Shown here piece after piece: positions 35,901-44,780 of a stretch of DNA of 64,000 nucleotides (the stretch's first letter is position 1; every line of letters begins with the position of its first letter). The position numbers and the translations under genes are program-made. The DNA comes from Streptomyces profundus (GTDB lineage Bacteria > Actinomycetota > Actinomycetes > Streptomycetales > Streptomycetaceae). The DNA lies in NCBI RefSeq assembly GCF_020740535.1, contig NZ_CP082362.1:3470501-3534500 (forward strand). The letters run 5' to 3'. Under the pieces are notes generated by a model. That model made no database searches, was not told the origin of the DNA, and worked only from the letters and a program-made list of their open reading frames with translations.

Positions 35901-36126
35901 GGCGCTGCTCGACGAGTTGCGGGTGGCGGCCGGCCTCGGCGGGCGCACCAGGCGGCTGGGCGACGAGGCCGAGCGGGCCAGGAAGACCGTCACCGCGCGG
36001 ATCAGGGACACCCTGCGGCGGCTGGACGACAAGCACCCGGAGCTGGCCGCGCACCTGCGGGCCGCCGTCGCCACCGGAGCCACCTGCGGCTACCACCCGA
36101 AGGACGGCGTCGCCTGGCGGCTGTGA
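32914..36126 (+). CDS. Large AAA-ATPase regulator with TPR-like core
   Basis: A 1070-residue protein starting at GTG 32914, 5 nt after GGAAGG. The N-terminal AAA_16 ATPase has Walker A GEAGIGKTT (from residue 34), Walker B VLVVLDDLHWAD and the sensor RTGGNPFFVEQ, as in MalT/LuxR-family ATPases. A helical TPR-like array fills the middle. The C-terminus is not a LuxR HTH: it has a beta-rich KGLRDLRELLARPG unit and a helical end (AERARKTVTARIRDTLRRLDDKHPELAAHLR, split here as a conserved actinobacterial tail). It probably acts as a signal-responsive regulator. Confidence 0.78.
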   Translation: MFDQLIGREHAAAVLRAEIARAGSSHGGLVLVAGEAGIGKTTLVTGAAREAGQEGFLVLGGACWDADNAPGYWPWTQVVRALRRAASAEEWTAIEEAAGPELDALLTEARLPAELDAEDDDPDGFALSDAVTTALVTVSQRRPVLVVLDDLHWADSASLRLLRFAAQHTWFERVLLVATYRDAEVDPSADEQLGHPLWDTMTPLLSKATTLVLTGLGPDEVATLISRTVGREAEPTLVAEVHRRTGGNPFFVEQTARLWHSGGAVTSIPPGVRDAVRRRVGLLPPAVVTMLAQAAVLGREFHRQVLAASLATPAARADRLLEAAVTARLVVQRGAGRFAFAHDLVRETLYEALDADESRRRHAAVVRALDQQPALAERVVPADLARHAHLAGDEVAPAHALTLLSAAAREATARLAFDEANGHRRRAYELTGAVDPRRRVVLGLELAEGLLQADRWDEAWSYFQKVIDEARAVDDAMLLARLALTLHQSRAARRDPVAGLLPSLLTETHRRLLPGDPPAPDDPADPATQDRLARALAVRVAVLARRGQDDDALAFGLSARHEAIWGPGSAAERATLTQEMITVGRRSGDVELEHFARSLRWVALLELGDPEYLRELGAFQGIVRREAQPQYQLSGRIDLAIVRTLQGEFAESQELEAAAGALVAEMPRNRWYERFIQHLRWSRLMLRGRFRELDELLGELPSTGYPHLELLEGVTAAQRGDAETVCRVLAAADGGERYPRHMRWLWLRFLAQGTALLGDRERCLQARREVAPFADQWSVSLYGFDVSGPVALWIAELDAALGDWGRAVDGFARAALSADWLRARPWAAEARVRQAEALLARNEPDDRAEATELLRVVADEAEALGLEQVAERVMAAREGRAGVERRAAAEAEFRFEGTVWTLRFAGRTVRLPDAKGLRDLRELLARPGSDISAVRLLNPAGGETLAAARSLGGDPVLDDTAKAAYRRRLTQLDAEIDRAAERGDEAAATALGDERAALLDELRVAAGLGGRTRRLGDEAERARKTVTARIRDTLRRLDDKHPELAAHLRAAVATGATCGYHPKDGVAWRL

Positions 36127-36186
36127 TCCGGTGGCGGCCGACGGCCCGCACGGCCCCCGTGCCCCCCGTTCCCCCGTGGCCGGTGG

Positions 36187-37065
36187 CTACTTGCGGTTGT
36201 AGAGCCGCATGGTCAGCGTCCCGAAGACCCCGATCAGCAGCGCGGTGGCGACCGCCACCCAGGCCAGCTCGCCCATCTCGACGTTCCCGTCCATCAGACC
36301 GCGCACGGCGGCCACCACGTGGGTGATCGGGTTGACGTCGACAAAGCCCTGGAGCCAGCCCGGCATGGTGTCGGGCGAGACCATGATGTTGCTGAGGAAG
36401 CTGGCCGGGAACAGCACCATCATGCTGACCCCCATCACCGACTTCTCCGAGCGGAGCAGCAGGCCGAACATGGTCCACACCCAGGAGAAGGCGAAGGAGA
36501 AGCCGACCAGCAGCAGGATGCCGAGCACCACGCCGACCGGGCCGCCGTCAGGCCGGTAGCCCAGGACGAGACCCAGCGCGAGGATGACCACCGAGGCCAG
36601 GCTGTACCGCAGCACATCGCCCAGCAGATAGCCGACCATCGCCGAGGGACGCCACACCGGCAGGGTGCGGAAGCGGTCGAAGACCCCCTTGGCGATATCG
36701 GTGTTGACCGCGACGCCGGTGTACATGGTGGTCATCACCACGCTCATCACCATGATCCCGGGCAGCAGGAACTGGAGGTACTCGCTGGTCGAGCCCGCCA
36801 GCGCACCACCGAACAGGTAGGTGAACATCAGCGTCATCATGATCGGGAAGATCGTCACGTCGATCAGCTGTTCGGGGACATGCTTGATCTTGAGCATGGC
36901 CCGCCAACCGAAGGTGATCGAGGCGGAGAGCGGGCTGGGCCGCGGCGGCGCCTGCGTCTTGGCCAACACCGAGGCCAGTGAGGCGTGATCAGCCTCGAAG
37001 TTGTCCGCGGCCTCCGCCGGTGCGGCCGAGCCGCTTTCGCTGGTGGTGTCCGTCGCGGTGCTCAT
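36187..37065 (-). CDS. ABC-2 type permease, DrrB-like
   Basis: A 292-residue membrane protein with six predicted membrane segments after a 50-residue cytoplasmic N-terminus. The ABC2_membrane core shows [38 protein letters not shown] and [17 protein letters not shown]. These blocks match DrrB-family multidrug exporters. Its ATG 37065 overlaps the stop of the ATPase gene (ATGA). Confidence 0.88.
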   Translation of the reverse strand: MSTATDTTSESGSAAPAEAADNFEADHASLASVLAKTQAPPRPSPLSASITFGWRAMLKIKHVPEQLIDVTIFPIMMTLMFTYLFGGALAGSTSEYLQFLLPGIMVMSVVMTTMYTGVAVNTDIAKGVFDRFRTLPVWRPSAMVGYLLGDVLRYSLASVVILALGLVLGYRPDGGPVGVVLGILLLVGFSFAFSWVWTMFGLLLRSEKSVMGVSMMVLFPASFLSNIMVSPDTMPGWLQGFVDVNPITHVVAAVRGLMDGNVEMGELAWVAVATALLIGVFGTLTMRLYNRK

Positions 37066-38126
37066 GCCACGCTCTCCTTCTCCTGGTCGGACCGCTGCTG
37101 GTCGGTGGTCGGGGCCCCACCGGCGGGCGCGCCGGACGGGGTGGATCGGCCGGGCCCGGTGGGCTTGCCGGTCAGGGACAGGAAGACCTCGTCGAGGCTG
37201 GGCTGGCCGAGCGAGAAGTCGTCCACGGTGATCCCGTCGGCGGCCAGCTCGCCCAGGGCCGCCGCCGCGCGCTCCGCCGGGCCGAGCGCGCCCTCGTCCG
37301 GCAGCAGCCTGGCGGTCAACGAGACCGGGTCGGAGTCCAGCGCGACCTCCGTGCCCAGCCGCCTGGACAGCACCTCGCGGGCCACCTCGCGCTGGTCCCG
37401 GTCGCGCAGCCGGACCCGCACCGAGCCCGCGCCGACCGAGGACTTGAGCTCGCCCGGGGTGCCCTCGGCGATCACCCGGCCCGTGTCGATCACCGCGATC
37501 CGGTCGGCCAACTGGTCGGCCTCGTCCAGATACTGGGTGGTGAGCAGCACCGTGGTGCCCTGGGCGACCACGGCGCGCACGATGTCCCACACCTGGTTGC
37601 GGCTGCGCGGGTCGAGGCCCGTGGTCGGCTCGTCGAGGAAGAGCAGATCGGGGGTGTTGAGGATGCTGGCGGCGATGTCCACCCGCCGCCGCATGCCGCC
37701 GGAGTAGTTCTTCACCTGCTTGTCGGCCGCCTCGGTCAGGCCGAACGCCTCAAGCAGCTGGGCGGCGCGGATCCGGGCCGCCGGCTTGCGGTGGCCGAGC
37801 AGCCGCCCCAGCAGGATCAGGTTCTCCGCGCCGGTGAGGTCCTCGTCGACCGAGGCGTACTGCCCGGTCAGACTGACCCGCGAGCGCACCGCGTCCGCCT
37901 CCCGCAGCACGTCGTGCCCGAACACCCTGGCCTCGCCGCCGTCCGGGCGGAGCAGCGTGGCCAGCATCCGCACGGTGGTGGTCTTGCCGGCGCCGTTCGG
38001 CCCGAGCACCCCGTAGACGCTGCCGGCCGGTACGGCCAGATCGACGCCGTCCACGGCGCGCAGGGCGCCGAAGGTCTTGACGAGACCGGACGACTCGATC
38101 GCCAACCCGTCGTTGCGCTCACTCAT
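37062..38126 (-). CDS. ABC transporter ATPase, daunorubicin-resistance DrrA-like
   Basis: A 354-residue ATPase. Walker A is GPNGAGKTT, the signature is NYSGGMRRR and Walker B is [16 protein letters not shown]. The C-terminal extension with [19 protein letters not shown] is the DrrA-type regulatory tail. With the permease it forms an exporter for hydrophobic compounds. AAAGGA precedes ATG 38126; the GTG just before it is an alternative start. A CGAAATTTCG palindrome about 70 bp upstream may be its operator. Confidence 0.9.
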   Translation of the reverse strand: MSERNDGLAIESSGLVKTFGALRAVDGVDLAVPAGSVYGVLGPNGAGKTTTVRMLATLLRPDGGEARVFGHDVLREADAVRSRVSLTGQYASVDEDLTGAENLILLGRLLGHRKPAARIRAAQLLEAFGLTEAADKQVKNYSGGMRRRVDIAASILNTPDLLFLDEPTTGLDPRSRNQVWDIVRAVVAQGTTVLLTTQYLDEADQLADRIAVIDTGRVIAEGTPGELKSSVGAGSVRVRLRDRDQREVAREVLSRRLGTEVALDSDPVSLTARLLPDEGALGPAERAAAALGELAADGITVDDFSLGQPSLDEVFLSLTGKPTGPGRSTPSGAPAGGAPTTDQQRSDQEKESVA

Positions 38127-38195
38127 CACAATCCTTTCACCTGGGAGAACGCTGAGGTAGACCGTTCGGGCGAGGAGAACTCATCGCCCTGCGGT

Positions 38196-38205
38196 CGAAA
38201 TTTCG
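38196..38205. promoter_or_regulatory. Palindrome CGAAATTTCG upstream of the exporter operon
   Basis: A 10-bp perfect palindrome in an AT-richer stretch, with CGAACG/CGTTCGG repeats on both sides (38162-38168 and 38204-38210). It is placed like a repressor operator for the DrrAB-like genes. No regulator gene adjoins it. Confidence 0.35.
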
Positions 38206-38271
38206 TTCGGTTTTTGAGGTCGCCAGGGTAACCCCTGGGGCGACGGCTTCACGCAGCCGCTCGGCGACCGC

Positions 38272-38835
38272 TCAGGCGGTGTAGGGCCGGAGCCGTTTGG
38301 CCTCGCGCAGGGCCAGACCCCACCACACCAGCTCGTCCAACATCGCCGAAGCCGCGCTGACCTGGGCCGGGGTGCCGCAGAGACCGGAGACGTCGATGCC
38401 CACCTCGTCCCGCATCGTGACGGTACGCAGCTCCACGAAGACACAGCGCAGCGCCGCCACCGCCAACTGCCCCCTGGCGCGGAGCCCGTAGGAGACGAAA
38501 CCGACCGGTTTCGCGTGCCACTCGTCGTAGGCGTAGTCGATGGCCTGCTTGAGGGCGGCCGGATACCCCGCGTTGTACTCGGGGGTCACCACCACAAAGC
38601 CCTCGGCCCGCTCGATCGCGCCAGCGAACCGGCACATCTCCGCCGTCGGCTCCTCGGGGAACCGCTCGGGGAACGAGAAGTCCAGCAGGTCCAGCACCTC
38701 GACCTCGACATCGTCCCGCTCCCGCACCACCCCGGCGAACCAGTCGCCCACCGCGGAGCCGACCCGTCCCTCACGGGTGCTGCCGATCAGCAGTGCCAAC
38801 CGCAGCGGAGCGACGGCCACAGCCACCTCGGTCAC
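38272..38835 (-). CDS. NADPH-dependent FMN reductase family protein
   Basis: A 187-residue flavodoxin-fold oxidoreductase. The phosphate-binding loop is LLIGSTREGRVG and the FMN-binding region is VVVTPEYNAGYPAALKQAIDY. Family members reduce FMN, azo dyes or quinones with NAD(P)H. The GTG 38835 start is almost directly on a GGGGGAGG motif; the GTG three codons later is better spaced and may be the true start. It lies between the Clp gene terminators and the exporter promoter. Confidence 0.85.
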   Translation of the reverse strand: MTEVAVAVAPLRLALLIGSTREGRVGSAVGDWFAGVVRERDDVEVEVLDLLDFSFPERFPEEPTAEMCRFAGAIERAEGFVVVTPEYNAGYPAALKQAIDYAYDEWHAKPVGFVSYGLRARGQLAVAALRCVFVELRTVTMRDEVGIDVSGLCGTPAQVSAASAMLDELVWWGLALREAKRLRPYTA

Positions 38836-38899
38836 CTCCCCCGGGAAACGCGCCCCGTGCGGTCCCTCCGCACGCTGTCCTCACCCTCCAGGCGCGAGA

Positions 38900-38970
38900 C
38901 GCCCCGCCAGATCGGATCTAGCGGGGCGCCAACCAACGCCGGGCCGTCCCGCTGCGCGCGGAACGGCCCG
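38900..38970 (-). terminator. Two successive hairpins after the Clp ATPase gene
   Basis: At 38900-38928 CGCCCCGCCAGAT pairs with ATCTAGCGGGGCG (one mismatch, 3-nt loop). At 38940-38970 CGGGCCGT pairs with ACGGCCCG. Both lie between the Clp stop and the FMN reductase start. Confidence 0.6.
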
Positions 38971-39037
38971 ACGGCTCCTCCTCCCGGTCTTCCCCCTTCT
39001 TCCCCCTTCTTCTGGCTTCTCCGGTGCGACGCGTTCT

Positions 39038-41602
39038 CTAGGGCGACGCCGGCTCGCCCGCGCGCTGCCGGAACTCCAGCCGGTCGTCCACCACATCGAC
39101 CGTCAACGCGGAGTGCGGGGTCAGCTCCCCGCGCAGCAGGCGGCGCGACAGCTCGTTGGTCACCTCGCGCTGGATCGTCCGGCGCAGCGGCCTCGCCCCG
39201 TACTCCGGCTGGTAGCCGCGCTCGGCCAGCCAGTCGACGGCCGCCGGCGTGAAGCTCACCGCCACGTCCTGCGCGTGCAGCTGGTGCCTGGTGTCGTTCA
39301 GCATCAGATCGGTCACCGCCCGCAACTGCTCGCCGGTGAGCTGCCGGAAGATCACGATCTCGTCGATCCGGTTGAGGAACTCGGGGCGGAAGTGCTCCCG
39401 CAGCGGGCGCAGCACCCGTTCCCTGCGCTCCTCCTCCGCGCCGCCCGCGCCGCTGCCGAAGCCGGCCCTCGGACCCCTGGCGCTGATCACCTCGGAGCCC
39501 AGGTTGCTGGTCATCACGATCACCGTGTTGCTGAAGTTGACCCGCCGTCCCTGCGCGTCGGTCAGCCGGCCGTCGTCCAACACCTGCAACAGGATGTTGA
39601 ACACATCGGGATGCGCCTTCTCCACCTCGTCCAGCAGCAACAGCGAGTACGGGTTGCGGCGCACCATCTCCGTCAGCTGACCCGCCTCCTCGTGGCCCAC
39701 ATAGCCGGGCGGCGCCCCCACCAGGCGGGACACCGTGTGCCGCTCCTGGTACTCGCTCATGTCCAGCCGGACCATCCGCTCGTCGCTGCCGAACAGCGCC
39801 TCGGCCAGGGCCCTGGCCAGCTCCGTCTTGCCGACCCCCGTCGGGCCCAGGAACAGGAAGCTGCCGATCGGGCGGTCCCCGCCGGTCAGCCCCGCCCGCG
39901 AGCGCAGCACCGCGTCGGCGACGGCCGTGACCGCCTCGTCCTGCCCGATCACCCGCTCCCGCAGCTGGCTCTCCAGGCCCAGCAGCCGCTCCCGCTCCTC
40001 CTGGGTGAGGCTGCTCACCGGGATCCCCGTCTGCCGCGACACCACATCGGCGATGTCGTCCACCGTCACCTCGGCGATCCGCTCCCGCTCCGGACGGTGC
40101 TCCCCGTCCTCCTCGACGCGCAGCTCCAACTCCGCCAGCCGGTCCCGCAGTTCGCTCGCCCGCTCGTAGTCCTCCGCCGCCACCGCCTGGTCCTTGTCCC
40201 GGCCGACCTGCTCCATCTCCCGTTGCAGCGCCCGGACATCGGTGCTGGTGGTGGACGTCCGCATCCGCACCCGGGCGCCCGCCTGGTCGATCAGGTCGAT
40301 CGCCTTGTCCGGCAGGAACCGGTCCGTGAGATAGCGGTCCGAGAGCTGGACGGCCGCGATCAGCGCCTCGTCCGTGTAACGCGCCTGGTGGTGCGCCTCG
40401 TAGCGGTCCCGCAGCCCGCGCAGGATCGCCACCGCGTCCTCCGTCGTCGGCTCCGGCACCAGAATCGGCTGGAAGCGCCGCGCCAGCGCCGCGTCCTTCT
40501 CGATGTACCGCCGGTGCTCCTCCAGCGTGGTGGCGCCGATCACATGCAACTCGCCCCTGGCCAGCGCCGGTTTGAGGATGTTGCCGGCGTCCATCGCGCC
40601 ACCCTCACCGCCGCCCCCGGCGCCCACCACCGTGTGCAGCTCGTCGATGAAGACGATCACCTGGTCGGACTGGGCGCGGATCTCGTCGATCAGCCCGGTC
40701 AGCCGCTCCTCGAAATCGCCCCGATAGCGCGTACCGGCCACCAGCGCCGAGAAGTTGAGCTGCACCACCCGCCGCCCCAGCAGGCTGTCCGGCACATCGC
40801 CCTCGACCATCCGTTGCGCCAACCCCTCGACCACGGCCGTCTTGCCGACGCCCGCCTCGCCGATCAGCACCGGGTTGTTCTTGCCCCGCCTGGCCAGCAC
40901 CTCCACCGTCTGCTCGATCTCCCGCTCCCTGCCGATCACCGGATCGATCTCCCCGGCCTTCGCCAGCTCGCTCAGATCCCGCCCGTACCGGTCGAGGTTC
41001 GACGTCCGGCCGCGCCCGGACGGGCTCGGCGCCCCCGCCCGCTCGCTCGGCCCCTGGCCGCCGCCCTGACCGGCCGGCGTGCCCGAGGACGAGGGGTCGA
41101 ACCTGGCGGCGTCCAGCGTCCGCCCCGCCGTCGAGTCCTTGTTCGCGGCCAGCGCCAACAGCAGATGCTCGGGGCCGATATAGCTCGCGCCCGAGGCCAG
41201 CGCCACCCGGTGCGCGTCCAGCAGCGCGCGCTTCGCCGCCGGGCTCACCGACAGCGAGCCGCGCGCCGGCGCGTTCCGCGCGTCCCCCGCGTGCTGGTCG
41301 ATCTCCTCGGCCAACGCGTCCGGATCGGCCCCCGACCTGGCGACCATGCCCCGGGTCGGCTCGGTGACCAACGCCGCCCGCAGCAGATGCTCGGTGTCCA
41401 GATCGTCGCTGCCGTGCTGCGCCGCGTAGGAGGCCGCGCCCGAGACCAACTGCCAGGCCGGTTCGCTCATCAGCCGCAGGAAGTCGTGTGTGCCACGGTC
41501 GGGACGCGCCCCGCCCAGGGGCGCTCCGCCGCCGAAGAGCCGCGCCAGGTACTCCCCCAGCGGATCGCGGCCGAAGTCGTCAGGACCCAATGGACTCGTC
41601 AT
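39038..41602 (-). CDS. ClpC-like AAA+ chaperone, Clp protease ATPase subunit
   Basis: An 854-residue Hsp100 protein. The N-terminal part (about 40-185) carries the double Clp_N repeat. AAA module 1 has GEAGVGKT and [16 protein letters not shown] short coiled middle domain ([17 protein letters not shown]) marks it as ClpC/ClpA rather than ClpB. AAA module 2 has [14 protein letters not shown] and [17 protein letters not shown]. It unfolds substrates for ClpP or disaggregates proteins. It differs from the main ClpC by a Gly/Pro-rich insertion after the N-domain. The start is ATG 41602; no heat-shock-type promoter is evident. Confidence 0.87.
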   Translation of the reverse strand: MTSPLGPDDFGRDPLGEYLARLFGGGAPLGGARPDRGTHDFLRLMSEPAWQLVSGAASYAAQHGSDDLDTEHLLRAALVTEPTRGMVARSGADPDALAEEIDQHAGDARNAPARGSLSVSPAAKRALLDAHRVALASGASYIGPEHLLLALAANKDSTAGRTLDAARFDPSSSGTPAGQGGGQGPSERAGAPSPSGRGRTSNLDRYGRDLSELAKAGEIDPVIGREREIEQTVEVLARRGKNNPVLIGEAGVGKTAVVEGLAQRMVEGDVPDSLLGRRVVQLNFSALVAGTRYRGDFEERLTGLIDEIRAQSDQVIVFIDELHTVVGAGGGGEGGAMDAGNILKPALARGELHVIGATTLEEHRRYIEKDAALARRFQPILVPEPTTEDAVAILRGLRDRYEAHHQARYTDEALIAAVQLSDRYLTDRFLPDKAIDLIDQAGARVRMRTSTTSTDVRALQREMEQVGRDKDQAVAAEDYERASELRDRLAELELRVEEDGEHRPERERIAEVTVDDIADVVSRQTGIPVSSLTQEERERLLGLESQLRERVIGQDEAVTAVADAVLRSRAGLTGGDRPIGSFLFLGPTGVGKTELARALAEALFGSDERMVRLDMSEYQERHTVSRLVGAPPGYVGHEEAGQLTEMVRRNPYSLLLLDEVEKAHPDVFNILLQVLDDGRLTDAQGRRVNFSNTVIVMTSNLGSEVISARGPRAGFGSGAGGAEEERRERVLRPLREHFRPEFLNRIDEIVIFRQLTGEQLRAVTDLMLNDTRHQLHAQDVAVSFTPAAVDWLAERGYQPEYGARPLRRTIQREVTNELSRRLLRGELTPHSALTVDVVDDRLEFRQRAGEPASP

Positions 41603-41743
41603 CGCTGCCACCCGTCGGCCGGCGCCCGGCCGAGATCGCTTGTGCTGGACGTGTGCCAGGGCCGAGTTCCCCGGGGGCGCCGATCCACACTGATCGACGC
41701 CGATCGCGGGGTGCGGGCGGAGCGGTGCCGTGCCGGACGCGCG

Positions 41744-41953
41744 TCAGCCGTGCGGGGGCGAGCAGGTGACCGAGGACTGGCAGGTGTAGCCCCTGCCCTT
41801 GCAGTGCCAACAGCGGTGCGGCGCGACCACGCCCTCGGCCTCGCCGGTGTCGGAGAGGTAGAGCGTCTCGCGCACGTCCATGCGCTCACCGCCACAGCCC
41901 CGGCACCGTGGGTGCGGACCCGGGCAGCATCGTGTTCGCCAACGTCTGTTCAT
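41744..41953 (-). CDS. 69-residue cysteine-rich zinc-ribbon-like protein
   Basis: A small protein with eight cysteines (residues 9, 10, 17, 20, 48, 51, 58, 64), arranged as CRGC and CWHC pairs around a short MDVRETLYLSDTGEAEG segment. This is a zinc-ribbon-like layout. GGAAGG is 5 nt before ATG 41953. It lies immediately upstream of the Clp gene on the same strand and may be co-transcribed. Function unknown. Confidence 0.6.
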   Translation of the reverse strand: MNRRWRTRCCPGPHPRCRGCGGERMDVRETLYLSDTGEAEGVVAPHRCWHCKGRGYTCQSSVTCSPPHG

Positions 41954-42140
41954 GGTGGCCTTCCGCATCGGTGGGGTCGATCGGGGGGCGTTGATCGGTG
42001 GGGGGTTGATCGAAGACTCGGGGACTCGAAGGGGGGTCAGGGGGTTCTCGACGGGGTACTCGACGGGATTTCGCCCGTGGCGGGTGATCCCGGTTCGCCT
42101 CCTACCCGGCAACGGGCATCGGACCCCCATCCGCCCTTCG

Positions 42141-42152
42141 TACACTTGTGTA
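42141..42152 (+). promoter_or_regulatory. TACAC-TT-GTGTA repeat and -10-like box at the start of the PLP gene
   Basis: A 12-bp inverted repeat ends one base before ATG 42154. Its left arm TACACT also resembles a -10 box, which would make the message nearly leaderless; there is no Shine-Dalgarno. Confidence 0.35.
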
Positions 42153-42153
42153 G

Positions 42154-43086
42154 ATGTTGTCGACGTCGGCCACACTCCCCTCCCCGTCGCAGGAGATCGA
42201 CGATCCCCTGCTGCGACGGGCCGGCATCAGCCTGTGGATCAAGCGGGACGACCTGATCCATCCGCTGATCCCGGGCAACAAATGGCGCAAACTGCTCCCC
42301 AACCTGCGGGCCGCCCGGATCGCGGGACACCGCCGGCTGCTCACCTTCGGCGGCGCCTACTCCCACCACCTCACCGCCGTCGCCGCCGCGGCCGCGGCCA
42401 CCGGCTTCGACTCCGTCGGCCTGGTGCGCGGCGACGAACTGGCCACGGCGCCCCGCAACCCGGCGCTGGCCAGAGCCGAACGGGACGGCATGCGGCTTGC
42501 GTTCCTCAGCCGCGCCGCGTACCGGGAGACGCTGCGCGCGCTGGACGAGCCGGCCACGCGACGCCGGCTGACGGAACGGTTCGGCACGGCCCATGTGCTG
42601 CCGGAGGGCGGCTCCAACGCGCTGGCCGCGCGCGGCGCGGCCGAGATCGTCGCCGAGCTCGCCGCCGAACGCCCCGGCGGCCTCGGCCCGCGCGATCTCG
42701 TCTGCTGCCCCGTGGGCAGCGGCGGCACGCTGGCCGGCATCGCGGCGGCCCTGCCGCCGGGCGCGCACGCGCTGGGGGTCGCGGTGCTGCGCGGCGCGGA
42801 CGGCTATCTGGAGGCCGAGGTCGCCGCGCTGCACCGCGCGGGCTGGGGGCGCGAGTTCCCGCGCTGGACGATCGACCACGGCCACCACGGCGGCGGCTAC
42901 GGCCGCATACCTCCCGAACTGGCCGCCTTCACCGACGACTTCGAGCGGACGCACGGCATCCGTCTCGAACGGCGCTATGTGGCGAAGACGCTGCGCTGTC
43001 TGTACCAGCGCACCGCCCAGGGCCACTTCCCCCCTGGCACCCGCCTCACCGCCGTGGTCACCGGGCCTCCGACGGACACCGACTGA
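42154..43086 (+). CDS. PLP-dependent ACC deaminase / D-cysteine desulfhydrase family
   Basis: A 310-residue fold-type II PLP enzyme. PGNKWRKLLPNL places the cofactor Lys at residue 43; LTFGGAYSHHLTAVAAAA is the substrate/phosphate region and CCPVGSGGTLAGI the glycine-rich loop that binds the PLP phosphate. Members degrade 1-aminocyclopropane-1-carboxylate or D-cysteine; the two are not separable here. The gene converges on the methyltransferase gene with 15 bp between. Confidence 0.85.
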   Translation: MLSTSATLPSPSQEIDDPLLRRAGISLWIKRDDLIHPLIPGNKWRKLLPNLRAARIAGHRRLLTFGGAYSHHLTAVAAAAAATGFDSVGLVRGDELATAPRNPALARAERDGMRLAFLSRAAYRETLRALDEPATRRRLTERFGTAHVLPEGGSNALAARGAAEIVAELAAERPGGLGPRDLVCCPVGSGGTLAGIAAALPPGAHALGVAVLRGADGYLEAEVAALHRAGWGREFPRWTIDHGHHGGGYGRIPPELAAFTDDFERTHGIRLERRYVAKTLRCLYQRTAQGHFPPGTRLTAVVTGPPTDTD

Positions 43087-43101
43087 CCGCGCGGGCTCCG
43101 G

Positions 43102-43884
43102 CTAAGGGGCGGTGACGCGGATCTTGGACTGGCCGTGGGGGAGTTCCTCCCAGTCGTCCATGAACTGGGCCTTGAGCCCGTGGCGTTCGGCGAGCGCCAC
43201 CAGCGTCTCGGTGCGGTAGTAGAAGTCCTCGCGCAGCACCTGGTGTTCGCGGCCCTCGGTGCGGTCGTAGGTGAAGTCGAAGAAGCCGTCCGGGGCCAGC
43301 AGGCGACCGACGTGGCTCAGGCACTCGTCGATCACCTCGATCGGCGAGTGCGAGAAGACGCTGTGCGCGTGCACCACGTCGAAGTGCCCGCTGGGCAGGA
43401 AGTCGAAGGTCAGGTCGCCGCTGATGGCGAGATAGGGCAGCTTGGGCTGCAACTCGTAGCTGACCAGCGTCTTCTTGGCGTTGACGAGGATGTCGGGCGA
43501 GATGTCGATCCCGTAGTAGTGCCCCGGATCCAGGTAGTCGATGAAGCGCCAGCCGGCACGCAGGTTGCCACAGCCGATGTCGAGCATGCGGTGGTCCGGG
43601 CGGAGCCCGTGCCGCTTGAGGTAGTCGAACTGCATCAGCCCGAGCGCCAGCCACCGTTCGTGGCTGCGGCTGCCCACCGCCGCCTCGGGGTCGCGGCCCG
43701 CGTCGGAGGCCATCACGGCGCGGTAGTAGGAGACATGGTCCCGGTGCTTGGCGCGGAGCCACAGGTCACGGGCGGTGCGTCGCAGATAGGGCACCACCCG
43801 CCGGGGATTGCGGGTGGCGTAACGCACCTTGTGCACGACGCTGGACCGGTTCACGTTCAGTTTCTTGTGCCGTTGGCCCTGCAT
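43102..43884 (-). CDS. Class I SAM-dependent methyltransferase
   Basis: A 260-residue protein. A basic N-terminal segment (VRYATRNPRRVVPYLRRTARDLW) precedes the methyltransferase fold with motif I RMLDIGCGNLRAG, motif II YYGIDISPDI and FDVVHAHSVFSH. It resembles methyltransferases placed among glycan genes. AAGGAG lies about 10 nt before ATG 43884. Substrate unknown. Confidence 0.82.
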   Translation of the reverse strand: MQGQRHKKLNVNRSSVVHKVRYATRNPRRVVPYLRRTARDLWLRAKHRDHVSYYRAVMASDAGRDPEAAVGSRSHERWLALGLMQFDYLKRHGLRPDHRMLDIGCGNLRAGWRFIDYLDPGHYYGIDISPDILVNAKKTLVSYELQPKLPYLAISGDLTFDFLPSGHFDVVHAHSVFSHSPIEVIDECLSHVGRLLAPDGFFDFTYDRTEGREHQVLREDFYYRTETLVALAERHGLKAQFMDDWEELPHGQSKIRVTAP

Positions 43885-44279
43885 GTGGTGCTCGCTCTCC
43901 TTGACGTTCCGTTTACGTGTCGTCGGCTTTCCGGCGGTTGCGGATGCCTGGCAGCTTGGTTCACGGTGGCGCTCGCGCCCGGAAGGCGCGCAGCGAACCG
44001 CCGAGTTCGCCACCCGGCGGTGACGGTCGCCCCGGGGTTGACGAGGAGGGTGGATACCCCCGCCGGGTACATTGGGGAGCCGGTGGCCTGGCAGCGACGC
44101 CGGCCGGAGATGCCCGCTCGCGGGGGCGTGAATCAGCCATGCGAATCGGCCAGTTGCGGAACCGGAACGAGGCCGGGGGTCCGGCTGACGAAATAATCGG
44201 GTGGCGGGCGGAGTCAACACCGGAGTGGGTGCGAGGGGGCCGGGCCGAGCGGTCGGCTCGGCGAGGCGAGGGGGAGACG
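43885..44279. other. Divergent intergenic region with no supported gene
   Basis: A 395-bp gap between divergent methyltransferase and TerB-like genes. A TTGACG sequence at 44038 points to the TerB side but has no -10 box at normal distance. A 28-codon frame at about 44108 lacks a usable ribosome-binding site. I see nothing firmer. Confidence 0.4.
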
Positions 44280-44708
44280 GTGAGCAAGGAACTGCACGAG
44301 TGGTTGGTGTCCAAGAAGGCGGCGTTCCGCGGTGCCCCGTACCGGGACGCCAGCATGGCGATGTGCGCCCTGGTGGCCAGCGCGGACGGCAGTGTGCACG
44401 CCGCGGAGCGCAAGCGCGTGGAGTCGTTGATCGCCGGGCACGAGCGGCTGAAACACTTTCCACCCGATCAACTGCTGAGGCTCTTCAACCGACATATCGA
44501 CCGTCTCTCGCGCGACTTCCGCTGCGCGCGGGGCGGGGTGCTCAGGGAGATCGCCAAGGTCCGCGACCAGCCGGAGCTGGCCAGGGCGGTGATCCGCACG
44601 GGGGTGGTGATCGCGGGGGCCGACGGACACTACGCGCACGCCGAGCGCCAGGTGATCCTGGAGGTCTGCGAGCTGCTGAACGTCTCGCCCACGGAGTTCG
44701 GCCCCTGA
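44280..44708 (+). CDS. TerB-family tellurite resistance-like protein
   Basis: A 142-residue helical protein of the TerB/DjlA-like family. The acidic motifs SADGSVHAAERKRV and GADGHYAHAERQVI are the paired metal-binding helices typical of TerB. It starts with GTG 44280, after GGGGGAG. The family takes part in tellurite and phage resistance and general stress, in membrane-associated complexes with TerC/TerD, none of which are encoded nearby. Confidence 0.82.
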   Translation: MSKELHEWLVSKKAAFRGAPYRDASMAMCALVASADGSVHAAERKRVESLIAGHERLKHFPPDQLLRLFNRHIDRLSRDFRCARGGVLREIAKVRDQPELARAVIRTGVVIAGADGHYAHAERQVILEVCELLNVSPTEFGP

Positions 44709-44724
44709 GGGCCCGCTGACATGG

Positions 44725-44762
44725 GTCGGGCGCCGCCCCCCGACCGGGGAGCGGCGCCCGAC
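44725..44762. terminator. Bidirectional terminator between terB-like gene and aspS
   Basis: GTCGGGCGCCGC and GCGGCGCCCGAC form a perfect 12-bp stem around a 14-nt loop, between two convergent stops. Confidence 0.8.
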
Positions 44763-44780
44763 GCACACCCGTCGCTACGC

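Noticed and set aside
31198..36096. Very long antisense readings opposite the AAA regulator, ligase, hybrid regulator and Clp genes (up to about 1600 codons)
   Set aside because: They are shadows of GC-rich genes: Arg/Gln/Gly/His-rich low-complexity proteins without family motifs, opposite genes with clear domains.
44108..44194. A 28-codon frame between the methyltransferase and TerB genes
   Set aside because: GGAG is only a base or two from its ATG and no other support exists.
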